Source: Trichoderma breve
Lineage: Eukaryota; Ascomycota; Sordariomycetes; Hypocreales; Hypocreaceae
Length of the DNA: 64,000 nt
Assembly: GCF_028502605.1 (NCBI RefSeq)
Contig: NC_079237.1
Span: 1,984,001-2,048,000, forward strand
Direction of reading: 5' to 3'
The notes beneath the pieces are model-generated. The model was given only the letters and a program-made list of their open reading frames with translations, was not told where the DNA came from and did not search any database. Both the position numbers and the translations under genes were made by a program. Below, piece by piece: positions 44,801 through 56,533 of the stretch; position 1 is the first letter of the stretch; each line of letters opens with the position of its first letter.

Positions 44801-46335
44801 ATTGACCGGCGAAGCTGGGGAAAATGACACTCCGCAAAACAAGCCATGGTATATGAGACACTGGGGTCTTCGACAATTCGAAAGAATGAGTGGAAAGCAT
44901 TCGACGCCGCCAAAAACGGGGCTGCCTTTAATGGGCCATGAAAATCGGCGGTGTTTTGCAATGCTTCAACGAGTGATACTGCGGTCCTTATATCGTCTGA
45001 ATCCCTCCAGAAGTGTGGTTTCCATTGCCGCTGCAGCATCTCAACCGTATTGGAATCATGGGCATGGAAGAGCAGATAGTATGCGCGGAATTCGGCTTCG
45101 TTTTCACACGTAATACCCTGAGCATTACAATCATCGTACAAATCTCGGAGAGAAAGCAGAGCTTTGCCAAGTTGCTCGAGTTCCTGCTGTTCGACAAAGT
45201 CTTCGCCAGCCTTTCCTGGCTGTGACAGAAGATGCAGAGCCGTGACATGAAACCTCGCAATATTTTCCAGTACATATGCTTGCGTTTTCAAATCATCGGC
45301 CGTAGGAGAGGAGAAAAAGGTGAAATCTCGACGGATGGCTCGCGTTCGATCCCACAGAAATCCGTGTAAGCCCGGTAAGTTTTCGTCGTCGCGGAGTAGG
45401 TCGTCAATCAGATAATCCAGAGTACGTCGTAGGGCAGCCGTAGAGCGGACATCCATCGGGAGAGGAGCTTCCTGTCCAGCAGCCGAACGCGCCAGCTTCT
45501 TGACCATTTTACTCGTCTTGGCATAGCCTGTTCGTGCATCTTTTTCGGGCTGGGGAACATCCAATTCGGTGATTCGCGTAATCTTCTCGTACTCGGAGCA
45601 CATATCCTCGCAAATACCTCGGAACGTGATGGCGTTTTCCAGAGTCTTTCGTTTGTCCGGGTCGTCGATAAGAGAGGCTTTGGTGAGAGACGCGCGCACT
45701 TTCTGTCGATATTCTTCGTATTTTTCCCTAAACTTGGCCATCTCCGTCTTGCTGTTTGGATTTCCAGGCTGAGATGGCCAAGATGGAGGACTGATGCCAT
45801 CCTTCCGCAGCCGGTCGTATACCTTCTTCGAGTACGGGTCGGTAGCGCGCATAGCTGCATTGTCGAGCTTTTCGTCAATGGAGCTCGCACTCGAAGACGA
45901 ACTGGGGCGTGATGTGTTGTCGTCCTCGGCGCTTGTGGCAGCCTGCACACCGTTGCTGCGGCCATCGGTATTCTGCTGCAGCCCTTTTGTACCACCGCGT
46001 GCCTTTTTGGAATTCTTTTTGTTTTCTGCCGGCTTCTTCTCTCCATCTCCACCTCGCTTCTTCCATTGCCTCCCGCTGTCGCTCAGGCTCCCATCCTTGC
46101 CCTTGAACGGATTGTTGACGTTGAGCTTCTTCTCCACATCGCTGTCTCCCCCAAATCCATTCTTCCGCTTACTCTTGTTGAGTGAGTTGGATCCCCCTGC
46201 ACCATCACTGCCAAATGATGCTCCTTCACCGGTCGGCCGAGGAGCGAAAGGATTGAAAGCCTGCGACGAGCCCTGCGTCTTCTGGCTGAATGGGGAAAAC
46301 ATTTGGCCCGATGATGCAACGGACGTCGCATTCAT
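41900..46335 (-). CDS. SAC3: SAC3/GANP nuclear mRNA export factor (TREX-2 scaffold)
   Basis: Exons 46335-44310 and 44214-41900; 1,446 aa. Scaffold of TREX-2 at the nuclear pore, linking transcription with mRNA export. Residues 1-130 are FG/Phe-Ser-rich (SPFSQ, FNPFAPRP). The SAC3/GANP domain covers about 180-560 (ITFRGICEDMCSEYEKITR, LRRTLDYLIDDLL, FLWDRTRAIRRDFTF). The second exon opens with a nucleoporin-like Ser/Pro/FG region. It then has a helical, strongly charged segment (KDEKERMAREKEEQDEAEAK, then RIYNLSLKYFYRWKKTARERRL) of the kind that binds Cdc31/Sus1 in yeast Sac3, and ends in a Ser/Arg-rich tail. The intron (95 nt) is GT-AG and in frame. Confidence 0.92.
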
Positions 46336-46687
46336 CTATGTGATGATTTGCGCATGGAGGAGGAGTGTTGGGCGTGACTTTTCGGAGGTTGTTGGAAAAG
46401 GCCGTGTCGCAGGATATTGGCTGATGCGCGATGCCAAAGCTAGCTGGACCTTTGATTGAGCTTCGCGGTAGGAGGCTGGCTATCACGTGACGGCTCCAAT
46501 CTACATAATACCGACGACTTAACCCTTTCTCTCGTACTTCAGATAGTGTCACAAGTGTTGTACTTTTCTAACTGTCTTTTCAAAATCATTTTACTTTATT
46601 CTTATAAGAAAAAAAACACATAGATAATTCGCTAGCTCTTGAACTTTTTTCCTTTGCATTACGACGCCCCGTCCTTCTATTGCCATA
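46336..46687. promoter_or_regulatory. SAC3 promoter / LTV1 3' flank
   Basis: A 352-bp spacer between two minus-strand genes; holds the SAC3 promoter and the LTV1 3' UTR. No gene seen. Confidence 0.5.
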
Positions 46688-47994
46688 TCATGACTTAACC
46701 CGGCCTCGAATACGCGGAGGTCCTAGTTCTCGCCGGATCTCATCAAGCTGCTCCAGTCCTGTCTGTGCTTTTGACTTCTTGGATGTTCGCTTTCCAGGTC
46801 TTGTGTAAGATCCAAGGAAGTCATCCAGGATATTATCGAAATCTCCGCGCATAGGGCCTGTGACGCTAGAGGTTGTTGAGACCTCTGATACAGATCCCAT
46901 ATCATCAAAGTCTTCGTTGTAACGAGCCTCCAACTTCTCAAACCTCTCATCCAGCAATGAGAGCTGCTCTGTTCGCACGAGTGACGAGGACGTCATAGAG
47001 TAGGCAGAGGCGTTCGTCAGGGCACCCTTCCGCTTCTTAGTCCTGCCTCCGTTTGTGGTTGTTGTCCACATGGACTCAATTCCAGATCGGGATGGAGCCG
47101 TTGGCCCACGTGGGCCTTTCTGGTCTTTCTTAAACTTCTTGAAGTCTTCCATCCAATCCTCTGACGGCCCATGTTCTGGCTGTTCTGATTGCTCTGGTTG
47201 AACTTTCACCAGTTCTGGTACTTGCTCTTTGTATTCTTTGGTAGGCTTTGCCGTGGCATCCGATTCCCATCCATCGTCATCTCCGTCATCGAAACCCATA
47301 TTTTCAAAGTCGTAGTCGTCAAGCTCCTCTCCGTCTTTTGACAGCTGCTTGAAGATATCTTCGTCATCGTCGACATAGGCGTCATCTTCCAAGGCTTCCA
47401 AGACCTCACGCAGCCGAGGATCCATATCAGGATTGAATCCAGCGATAACATCTGGTACATCCTGCTGGGCCTGGTAGGTCAGTCTGGTGAGATTCTTGGA
47501 TGGTAGGATATCCTCGTCCAAAAGATCGCCCGACTTTTGTTCAAGATCCATCTTCTGCAGGGCATCTTCCAATGACTGCTTCTGTTTTCCCTTGCCCTTG
47601 TTCTGAGTCGAGCTTGATTCAACAAAGACGACGTTTCCGCCACCTGAGTTGAGGTCTCTCAAATGTTGCATGTAGTCGTACTCGGTATCGTCGAAGTAAA
47701 CGCCATAGTTTGCGGCTTCACCCTCGTTGGCGCGGATTTCGCCTGCATCGGATCCGAATTCGGAGGCCAGATCATCCAGGTGCTTTACTTTTGATCCAGA
47801 TTTTGTCTGAACGGGGTTCAGCACCATGGATGGCGCATTCTCGTCGTGGATGAGAGGATCATTCTGCGGACGGTGGACGAGCGTGAAGTGCTGCGCCGTC
47901 TTCTTATCACTAGATATAGAGCATCAATAATGTCCAAACAGACATAAGCATACAAATCAACAGCATCAACTCACATCCACTTTCCTTTGGGCAT
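46688..47994 (-). CDS. LTV1: 40S ribosome biogenesis factor LTV1
   Basis: Exons 47994-47975 and 47909-46688; 413 aa. LTV1 is a late pre-40S assembly and export factor whose release allows beak formation. The first exon codes only MPKGKW plus two bases, then follows the family's opening [19 protein letters not shown]. Other family marks are [51 protein letters not shown], the acidic middle ([16 protein letters not shown]), [15 protein letters not shown] serines and the basic C-terminus. Divergent with LSG1 over 371 bp. Length fits fungal orthologues. Confidence 0.95.
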
Positions 47995-48365
47995 TTTGGC
48001 GGTGTTGCGATTGCGCTGAATCAAATGAGCATGGACAGAAGTGGGCTTGTTAACCTACTGCCTGCATTCAAAGAAATTTCTTGGTAGCGCCAGTACAGTT
48101 CGGTTATTGATAGTACTGTATGCATTTGTGGGCAAAGCCTTCAAAATACAGTGCGAAAATCTTTTTCATATGACTATCCAAAAAATTTGCCCCTCCATTA
48201 TGATGTATTATTCAGCCCGCAAAACTTGGGCATGCGACCTTCCACAACAAAATATTTATCCTCGTCCTCCCCTGCGATCCGAGGACATTCGCATTAGCCA
48301 GGCATAAAGTCTGAGACCGTTTGAATCGCATTTGAAATCCTCGGCGAACGAGGACAGCCGCAAAG
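47995..48365. promoter_or_regulatory. Divergent LTV1-LSG1 promoter
   Basis: 371 bp between the start codons of two ribosome-biogenesis genes. Such head-to-head pairs allow co-expression; a shared motif was not identified by eye. Confidence 0.7.
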
Positions 48366-50368
48366 ATGGTGTTGGCAAAGTCGAAAAAGAATGAGGGGCT
48401 GGGCAATACCCTGATGAACGATCGCTTCGGAAAGGGCAAAGGCACCGACCACAGGAAGACGTCCGCTACTATGCGAACGAACCACACGACTGGCGAACAA
48501 TATCTCGTAAACGACAAGAAGGATGCAGCTTGGGTCAAGATGCGCTCCGTTACGGAGCAAGGCGCGCTGGACGAGTTCCTGGCCACTGCCGAGCTGGCCG
48601 GCACTGACTTTACGGCCGAGAAGATGAACAATGTCAAGATCATCCACACCGACCAGAAGAATCCCTATCTGCTATCCGCCACCGAAGAGAGAGCCATCCT
48701 TGGCAAGCATCGACAGCACAGAAACCGGCTGACGGTTCCGCGAAGACCTCACTGGGATGCCTCGACTACTCGGGAGGAGCTCGACCTACGTGAGCGAGAA
48801 GCTCTTGTCTCATGGCGAAGAGGCTTGGCTGAGCTGCAAGAGAACAATGATCTGCTCATGACGCCGTTTGAACGAAATATCGAGGTTTGGAGACAGCTGT
48901 GGAGAGTCATTGAAAGATCAGATCTCATTGTGCAGATTGTGGATGCGAGAAACCCTCTTCTCTTCCGATCTGAGGATTTAGAATCATATGTCAAGGCTGT
49001 CGATCCCAAGAAGGAGAACTTGCTTTTGATCAACAAGGCCGACATGATGACTATCAAGCAGCGCAAGGCATGGGGCAGGCACCTGAGAGAAGCAGGAATT
49101 GCATACAAATTCTTTTCTGCGCAGCTTGCAAAGGAATTGATTGAGGCAAGAGAGAACTCAGACTACGAATCAGATGATGAGGAGCCATCTTCTTCATCAC
49201 AGCAGGTTAAGAAGGATGAGGAGAGCGAAGACGAGGCAGAGGCTGCCGAGGGCTCAGGAAGCAAAGCGCCAGAGGATGAAGATACTCAGATTCTCACAGT
49301 AGAAGAGTTGGAGGAGATTTTCCTAAAATATGCTCCAACCGATAGAGGTAATTTTTTTTTTTTTTTTTTTCCCTTCGGCAATAACACTATGTTGCAATTC
49401 TAACTCCCTGGACAGAGGCAGATCACAAACTCCAAGTCGGATTAGTCGGCTACCCTAACGTGGGTAAATCATCAACCATCAACGCCCTCATCGGGGCCAA
49501 AAAGGTCTCCGTCTCTTCAACGCCAGGAAAGACCAAGCACTTCCAGACCATTCACCTCAGCGAGCGGGTCATCCTGTGTGATTGCCCTGGTCTCGTGTTC
49601 CCCAACTTCGCAACCACAAAGGCCGATCTCGTCACTCAAGGCGTGCTGCCCATCGACCAGATGCGTGAGCACTCCGGACCCGTAGGCTTGGTCGCTCAGA
49701 GAATTCCCCAGCCATTCCTGGAAGCTATTTACGGCATCAAGATCTTGACTAGACCCGTCGAAGAAGGAGGCACTGGTATTCCGACCGCTGAGGAACTGCT
49801 GCGTGCTTACGCTACTGCTCGAGGATTCCAGACACAGGGTCTTGGTCAACCAGACGAAGCGCGAGCATCCAGATATATCCTGAAAGACTACGTCAACGGA
49901 AAACTCCTCTTCGTCCACCCTCCCCCAGGTATCGAGGATGAGAAGGAGTTCAACGCCGAGCTGTACGACGAAGCGCATCTGCCCGAGCGCCGCCGTGCCG
50001 GTTTCATTGCCGCCACGGAGGCCCTCCACCTCGATGACGAGAGCATGGCGTCCGAGTTTGTCGGCCTCCCCCAGGGCCCCAAGTCCAAGAGGCTCGATAA
50101 GAGCTTCTTCACGCCAAAGAACATCCGCGGGCATGTTAGCCAGCCCTTCAACTACAAGTACACAGAGCAAGGCAGCGCGTCCGGCAGCACGGCCGGCGGC
50201 ACCAAGATGCTCAGCGGACGCAAGGCTCGGGCAGCGATTGCTCTCGAGACCGGCGTGGACCCCAAGGATGTGCAGCTTGGGTCTGGGAAGAAGCATTTCA
50301 AAAAGGGCGCGCCTAACGGCATGGGCAGGAAGGCAAGGAGGGGAGCACCAAACTTTGCTGATGACTAG
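48366..50368 (+). CDS. LSG1: Cytoplasmic 60S GTPase LSG1
   Basis: Exons 48366-49347 and 49416-50368; 644 aa. Releases the export adaptor Nmd3 from the pre-60S subunit in the cytoplasm. It is a circularly permuted GTPase: G4 NKAD (LLINKADM) comes first, then, after an acidic insert (~255-320), G1 GYPNVGKSS and G3 CDCPGLVFPNF. The family signature DARNPLLFRSEDLESYVK precedes G4. The C-terminal Lys-rich tail (KKHFKKGAPNGMGRKARRG) is typical. The intron contains an 18-20-nt T-run right after the GTAA donor and separates G4 from G1. Confidence 0.96.
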
Positions 50369-50721
50369 ATAACTCTTACTGTTTTTTTCTTTGGGATTTT
50401 AAAGATGCGAATGGAACTGGTAAAAGACTCTATTATGGCCCTTTTGTGTCGGAGATTTGGCACTACATGCATGGAATATCCTTGAATGCGGACGGAGATG
50501 GCATGAATATGATTTCGAATTTTTTATGTAAACCCACAAATGTGACCAAAATATCCACAATTGCTCATCCCATAAGAAACAGTTTAATAAAAGAAAAAAA
50601 GAAACAAAGAAAAACATCCCAACAAATTCTCCCCTTCTTCTACCCGTCCCAAAAGCCTCTTCTTTACCATGCTATTAACAGTATGTATCTCGCTCTTTCA
50701 AGTCCTCTTTTTTTATGCTGT
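50369..50721. other. Convergent 3' interval LSG1/NOP2
   Basis: A 353-bp spacer between converging genes with A/T-rich polyadenylation-type sequence (AATAAAAG at 50586). No gene seen. Confidence 0.5.
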
Positions 50722-53245
50722 TCACTTCTTCTCCTGAGCTTTGGGCTTCTTCTCCTGGGCCTTGGGCTTCTTCTCCTGATTCTTAGGCTTGTTTAAAGAC
50801 TTGGGGTCCAAACCTCTCCTCCTCATGGCGTTCTTCTTCGCCTTCTCCATATACTTGACATCCTCATCGTCATCAAAGGCGCTAAAGTCACCCTTTCCAG
50901 TCTCTTTGGGCGCCTTGGTCTTCTTACCAGCCTTCTTCTCCTCAACCTCGGTGTCATCGTCAGTCGTAATGGGCGTCCTATCAACAACCTCCTCATCGGC
51001 CTCAGCAGCAGTGTTGATCTTCTTGCCGGCGCCACCGATAGCGTTAGGCGGCGTAGGGCCAATCTTCTGGAACTTTGCGACATAGAAGCCGTCAATGTTG
51101 TGCGCGTGCGGGTAGAAGCGGCGGGTGAGCTTGAGGCTGGGGTGGAACTTCTTGCCCATGTAGCTGGTGAAGCCCTCCTTGCCGAAGGGGATGCCGGCGT
51201 CGACGAGCTTCACGTTGGGACGACGAGAAAGAGCGTAGGCGACGACGCTCTCGCTAAATTGAAGAAATAGCTGTTAGAAATCTCTTTTTTGTTTGAAGGG
51301 TAAGAGAAAGGGGAAATAGAAGAGCAAACTTACTTTTCCTCGACAGTGACACTGCATGTTGAGTAGACAAGGAAGCCACCCGTCTCACTAGCATGGTTGA
51401 CTGAATCAATAGCTGACAGCAACAGCTGCTTCTGCATGTGTGGCAGTGAAATGAAATCCTTCTCATCCTTGTTGGTCTTGACGCTGGGATCCTTGGAGAT
51501 AACGCCAGTTCCAGAGCAAGGAGCATCAAGAAGCACTCTGTTACAATAATTAGTATCTTGTTCTGCTGTCTAAGGATATGAAGGCTGCTTGCTCACCTGT
51601 CGAAGCCTCCCATGACTCTGGGGAACTCGCGACCGTCGTAGCTGCAGACGATGACGTTACGAACACCCAGACGGGCAACGTTACCAATCAAACCCTTGGC
51701 ACGCTCCTTGTTGGGATCGTTGGCAAAGACAATACCGGTGTTCTATGGTGATGTTAGCAACGAATCTTTACTAAAAGCCTATGTAGGCTCAGGGGTTAAA
51801 AGTCGAGTCTTACGTTCATCATGGCTGAGCAGTAGGTTGTCTTTCCACCGGGGGCAGAGGCCATCTATTCAAATTGTCAGAAGATATTCTCAGAGAAAAG
51901 AAACATGAAAGAAGGAAATATGAAGAATTGGATTTCGTTTTTGTTCAAGCACGTACATCGAGAACTCGCTCATTTCTGTTTACACATAAAATGTTAGCCA
52001 CCATACAATAATGGTTTAGAATCCAAGACAAATAGAAACTTACGGCTGCGGTGAAAGTGCCATGACGGGCAAGAAAGAGGCAGCTGCCTGGATAATATAG
52101 TGACCAGCGAGATATTCAGGCGTAGCACCTAGAGGCACATTCGCCTCGAAAATCTGCAGGCCAACCTTGCTCCACTTGCCGACAGGCTCGAGAGTAACGC
52201 CACGGTTGATGAGCGCCTGGGCGAGATCTCTTCGGTGTGTTCGGAGGGTATTTGTTCGGATAACGACGGGACGGGCCATCTCGTTGGCTTCGAAGAAGGC
52301 AAAGGCCTCTCGAGGGGTGAACAGGTTGAAGAGCTTCTCGGCGAGGTATGGGCTGTAGCCGTAGTACTGAAATCACCACGCCGCATTAGAAAGCGAATCC
52401 AGACAAGAGGCAAAATGTAAAGGAATAAGACTTACACCGCAGATATCCTTGAGCAGCTGAGCGGTATACTCTGCTCTGGATCTTCCCTCTTCCGCCAGGT
52501 TGGCAAAGTCATCCAACACTCGTATCGTGTCCGTTATCCTCTGTCTCAGGAGTTGCAGGTCTGGCGCCAACAAAGACTGGCTCTTCTTCGCCAAGTCATC
52601 CTCCTCCTCGTCATCTTCATAGCCTTCACCAAAGATTTTAGGGCCATCAATGTTCGTCTGCATGGCAGACTCTTGTAATTCCGTCTCGGTGATGGCCTTG
52701 TCCTTTGCAAGTTTCTCGTCCAGTTTTCGCGACAGACCCACGATGTTGGCAGCAGTGAGTTTTTCCTCGGCGTCAGACTCGTCTTCGTCGTCGGAGAAGA
52801 CGAATTTGCCCTTCTTTCCGCCATCCTCCTGATCATCAGAATCGAAAACCGAGTCGTCTTCTTCCGCGTCATCATCCTCATCTTCGTCATCAGACCAGAT
52901 GTTCTTCTTCTTTTCTCCCGAAGAAGCCTCTTCATCTGAAGACTCATCGCCCTCAAGCTGATCTAGGTCGAACTCGTCATCCATCTCTTCGTCGGAATCC
53001 TCTTCGGGCTCCGGCAGCTTCTTTGCCTTTCCATTGCTCTTCGCGCTCGCCTTCTTAGGCGCAGGCTCCGGCTTCTTCGCCACGGCAGCGCCCTTGGTGG
53101 TCTTGCGCTTCTTGTTGCTCAGCGATGCCTTGTCGACCGGCGGCTCGACGGGCAGGCCTGCTTTTCTCTTGAGGTTGGCAAAGTGTTCCTCGGACAGGGC
53201 TTCGGGCATGCCCTGCTTTCTCTTCATGCGACGTCCTTGACCCAT
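50722..53245 (-). CDS. NOP2: 25S rRNA (cytosine-C5) methyltransferase NOP2
   Basis: Seven exons: 53245-52436, 52366-52044, 51975-51957, 51864-51814, 51742-51597, 51537-51334, 51253-50722; 694 aa. Nucleolar m5C methyltransferase needed for 60S assembly. The N-terminal 230 residues are Lys- and Asp/Glu-rich. The RsmB/NOP domain has the SAM-binding ERVLDMASAPGGKTTY (motif I), DAPCSGTGV (motif IV) and the catalytic YSTCSVTVEEN (motif VI). The C-terminus has repeated KKPKAQE units. Exon 3 is only 19 nt, yet frame and motif order are exact. The gene converges with LSG1. Confidence 0.95.
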
Positions 53246-54091
53246 GATTGCGATCGAAAATTATTGTTTTGTAAATGTCTTTTCGATCTCAATGGGGGGT
53301 GTTGGTTTGGATGCAGGCGCGGGACAGTCTCGATTTTTTTCAAGGCCCTTCACTCTCTGGCGACTTTTTTTTTCGGCCGATTATCGATAAGCCACCGCTA
53401 GTAGTAGTGGGAAATAGCGCCGGGGAGCTAGATGATGTAATAAACACTGTACCTGAATTTAGAGCCTAAAAATGGGCGGCGGTCGATTTTCTCATTCACA
53501 TTGGTATGGCTGTGAAATAGAGATAAAGTTGAGCGATCGTATTATTTATTTGAAAGAGAAGAACGGATTACTTAATTAATAATAACACTATTTACACTGC
53601 GACTACAATAAGTATTGCATACTGTGGATCTTGGGGCGACGACGCACTACGAAAACCTCCGAGACATGCTGCTCAGCATTGTCAACAGCTTCAGCACATA
53701 TAAACATGTCGACGAGCAAAAACTCATGAACCAATAGTTAAAGGGGTATATATATGATTTGAATTCCACAATATGGTAAATCCGCTAGGTATATATGGGT
53801 ATCCTCCGACAATGCTTATAACTCGCTCCAGCAATGACACCTCATGCAGACGTTTCTGTAACACTATGACATGCTATGCCCGCCAATGCCCGCCCAAACA
53901 AAACTCCATGCATGATTCACTAGACATGCAAATAAAAAAAAAAAGACCAGTTTCCTCATCCCCGTAAATTGACTCCCACCCCAGTCTAGGAAATTGTTTC
54001 CTCGCCTTTCCATGTATGGCGCGTCCGTCATATCCCCAATGGGAAAAGGGAAAAAAGAAAAAAAAAAAGGAAAAAGGAAAAGGGGAAGCGC
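53246..54091. other. Intergenic, 0.85 kb
   Basis: NOP2 promoter on the left; on the right the 3' flank of the GAS2-domain gene with purine-rich A/G tracts (54043-54086). No gene seen. Confidence 0.5.
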
Positions 54092-56533
54092 TCAGCCTCT
54101 CCTGAACACGCGCTTCGTGCCACCAGCCTTTCCAATCTCGCCAAACTTCTTCTCATTTGGCTTTCTATCCGGGCCACTAGCCATGAGTACCTTCTCTTTG
54201 ATGCTTTCAACCCAAGCCTTACTCTCTTCACTCATCTCTATCTTCTTGGCTTTTGGCCCTGCTAGACCCAAGAAAGAACTCTCATCCTCTGCCCAGCTTA
54301 GCCGGGAGCTAGGCCTCGAAACGGCCGAGCCCTCAGATGGTGGAGTACCTTCCGCCGGTTGACCTGGCGTCACTGGGGTCTTCGGACGCAGGTTGTTGTT
54401 GATACTGCTCCTCCGTGGCTTGCGTGCTGCTGCTAGGGGACTCACAGAAGAGCGATCACCAGTAGCGGTAGGTGGCCGGCTTGGAGGGCTGGCCTTGGAA
54501 GGTCCATTCGAGGCACGAGGAATGTCGCGAACCTCCACCTTGACCGATTCTTTGCCGTTGGAACGGCGGCCATGATGGCTGGCGTATTCCTTCAGGTACT
54601 CGGACAAGTCAGCCCACCCGCCACCAACGCGAACCATTACTCGTTCTCCTTGCTCTCCTACACAGCGGATGAACAGCTTGATGGGGGCCTCGTTATCTGA
54701 TCTAGAGAGATGATAGACCCTAATCGGATAGTGACCCTTGGGACGCGTCCTCTGTTTGACCGGAGATAGAGTAAAAGAGGGCGTGGCAGTTCGGGTGGAC
54801 ATGCCAGACGTGCTCCGTTTAACCGGCTCCTTAGACGGCTTCTTCCTTAGGCGAGGGAGTTGAAGATCAGGTGGGTTTAAGTTGATGCCTGATGTTCCAT
54901 TCGTGAGCTTGATCTTGGCTGGTATGTTTTCAATAATCTGGCTAATTTGCAGTCGGAGCTGCTGCTCGCCGGCGCTTTCCCGGCGGGCAGGCGGGCCAGG
55001 CACATCGGGAACATACGAATCTTCAAAGTCGTCTAAGAAGGAATCCTCGAATGTTGATTGTAAGAATGACTCATCGTCTTCGGGCGTTTCTATAACCATG
55101 GGGCTATCAAGGAGGCGGCGGTTCAATTCTGGAGGAGAGCTTGGCGGGCTGTCATCTTCCGGATAAAACGCCTCGCGAAGTCTACTCTTGGGAATAGTGG
55201 GGGATCCAGACACTTCGATAAACTCGCTCGACGGCAGCTCATCTTCTTCGCTGATGGCCTCCATCATGGCAAGATCCTCGGGCGGTGTGAAATGGTCCTC
55301 CGGTGAGGACAATTCATCCTCTGCAATGGGGTCTAGATATGAACCATGATCTGATTCGCCGGTGCCAGGCACCAGTAACAATGGCGGCGAGAGCTTGTTG
55401 CCACTGTTTGCTGGGCTCACATCTCTGTTGTTGGCGGATTGATGAGCCCTTGTTGGAGATGGCGAGAGCGAAGAGGTCTTCCTGAGAGGGGTGGGCTTCG
55501 GCTTTGACTTTGCTAGCTTGGCTTCGGCCATCTTTCGCTCGCAAGCGGAAACCCATTCTCCGTAACCCTGTTCCACGTCTTCCATACGAGTGAGCCACTC
55601 GTCTGGGAGAGTGTCCGGGGCGCCCTCCAAGCAATCTAGCATGTAATCCAGGGTCCGGCCGGGCTCTGCAACCTTGAGCGCAAGTGACTGCCTTTTAGCT
55701 TCAAAGTCGTTGGATGTCAGAGTGCGAGCAGGTAAGACGATGGCTTTTCGGCTTGGGCGCTCCATCTCCCAGTGAGACTGGGAGATGGCCTCCCAATTCT
55801 CGCCAAGAAGCGCCTCCACATCTTGGATGGCTTGCAGAAAGGGATTGACGTGCCGGAGGACGATGATGCGCATATGCCACAGCTGCAGCAGCCGAGACAA
55901 CTTTGCCAAGTTGGGCAGGGTCTGCACGACAATGGCGGTGATGAGGACGGAAATGTCCTCCATTTTGTGATAGCTCGACAAGGCCGATAGCATCGACCGA
56001 CTAGGGTCCATGTTCATTGGGGTACCCGGCCTTGACAGCGGTAGGATGTGGTCGTTCATGACGTGGCCTTTGATCTCCTCGAGATCCAGGTCATCCATGT
56101 CTCTGTTGATTTGATTGATTCTTGTTTCGTATTTTTCCACCTCTTCAGCGGGGAGGCTCCCCATGTACTGCTTCCTTCCAGTCTCTTCAGGGGTCGGGGC
56201 CTGAGCGAAAAGCTTCCTTTGCGTATTGCTCGGCTCCAGGAAACCCCCGGACCCCGCTTGTTTTGGCCAATTCCACTGGTTCAGCTCGCTGAGCCATTGC
56301 CAGATCTTGTGGGATGCCACGGCCGTTCGCATTGCGAAGTCGCGCTCGAGCGCAGAAGCCTCTGCGAGGCAACCCCTGAGAACGCCATCGGGCGGCGATA
56401 ATGCTTCGACAACTTTTGCTGGCTCCAGGTGAGCAAAAAAGTCATCGGCAGAACGCTGCCGAGCAGCCAGCAGCTGGCCCGGGGTGGGCGTCGAAAGCCG
56501 CTTCTGCTTGACGAGAACGGGTGTTTCGTTCAT
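54092..56533 (-). CDS. GAS2-domain (GAR) protein, probable microtubule-associated
   Basis: Intronless, 813 aa, start ATG 56533. The N-terminal ~330 residues are helical with a conserved-looking block (LPNLAKLSRLLQLWHMRIIV; QDVEALLGENWEAI), then a Ser/Pro/Glu-rich linker. At residues ~585-650 a GAS2/GAR fold is visible (YPIRVYHLSRSD; IKLFIRCVGEQGERVMVRVG; GGWADLSEYLKEYA). GAS2 domains bind microtubules and are rare in fungi, usually one gene per genome. The tail is Ser/Pro/Lys-rich with a helical end (SEESKAWVESIKEKVLMAS). A role in septin or microtubule organisation is inference from the domain only. Confidence 0.85.
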   Translation of the reverse strand: MNETPVLVKQKRLSTPTPGQLLAARQRSADDFFAHLEPAKVVEALSPPDGVLRGCLAEASALERDFAMRTAVASHKIWQWLSELNQWNWPKQAGSGGFLEPSNTQRKLFAQAPTPEETGRKQYMGSLPAEEVEKYETRINQINRDMDDLDLEEIKGHVMNDHILPLSRPGTPMNMDPSRSMLSALSSYHKMEDISVLITAIVVQTLPNLAKLSRLLQLWHMRIIVLRHVNPFLQAIQDVEALLGENWEAISQSHWEMERPSRKAIVLPARTLTSNDFEAKRQSLALKVAEPGRTLDYMLDCLEGAPDTLPDEWLTRMEDVEQGYGEWVSACERKMAEAKLAKSKPKPTPLRKTSSLSPSPTRAHQSANNRDVSPANSGNKLSPPLLLVPGTGESDHGSYLDPIAEDELSSPEDHFTPPEDLAMMEAISEEDELPSSEFIEVSGSPTIPKSRLREAFYPEDDSPPSSPPELNRRLLDSPMVIETPEDDESFLQSTFEDSFLDDFEDSYVPDVPGPPARRESAGEQQLRLQISQIIENIPAKIKLTNGTSGINLNPPDLQLPRLRKKPSKEPVKRSTSGMSTRTATPSFTLSPVKQRTRPKGHYPIRVYHLSRSDNEAPIKLFIRCVGEQGERVMVRVGGGWADLSEYLKEYASHHGRRSNGKESVKVEVRDIPRASNGPSKASPPSRPPTATGDRSSVSPLAAARKPRRSSINNNLRPKTPVTPGQPAEGTPPSEGSAVSRPSSRLSWAEDESSFLGLAGPKAKKIEMSEESKAWVESIKEKVLMASGPDRKPNEKKFGEIGKAGGTKRVFRRG

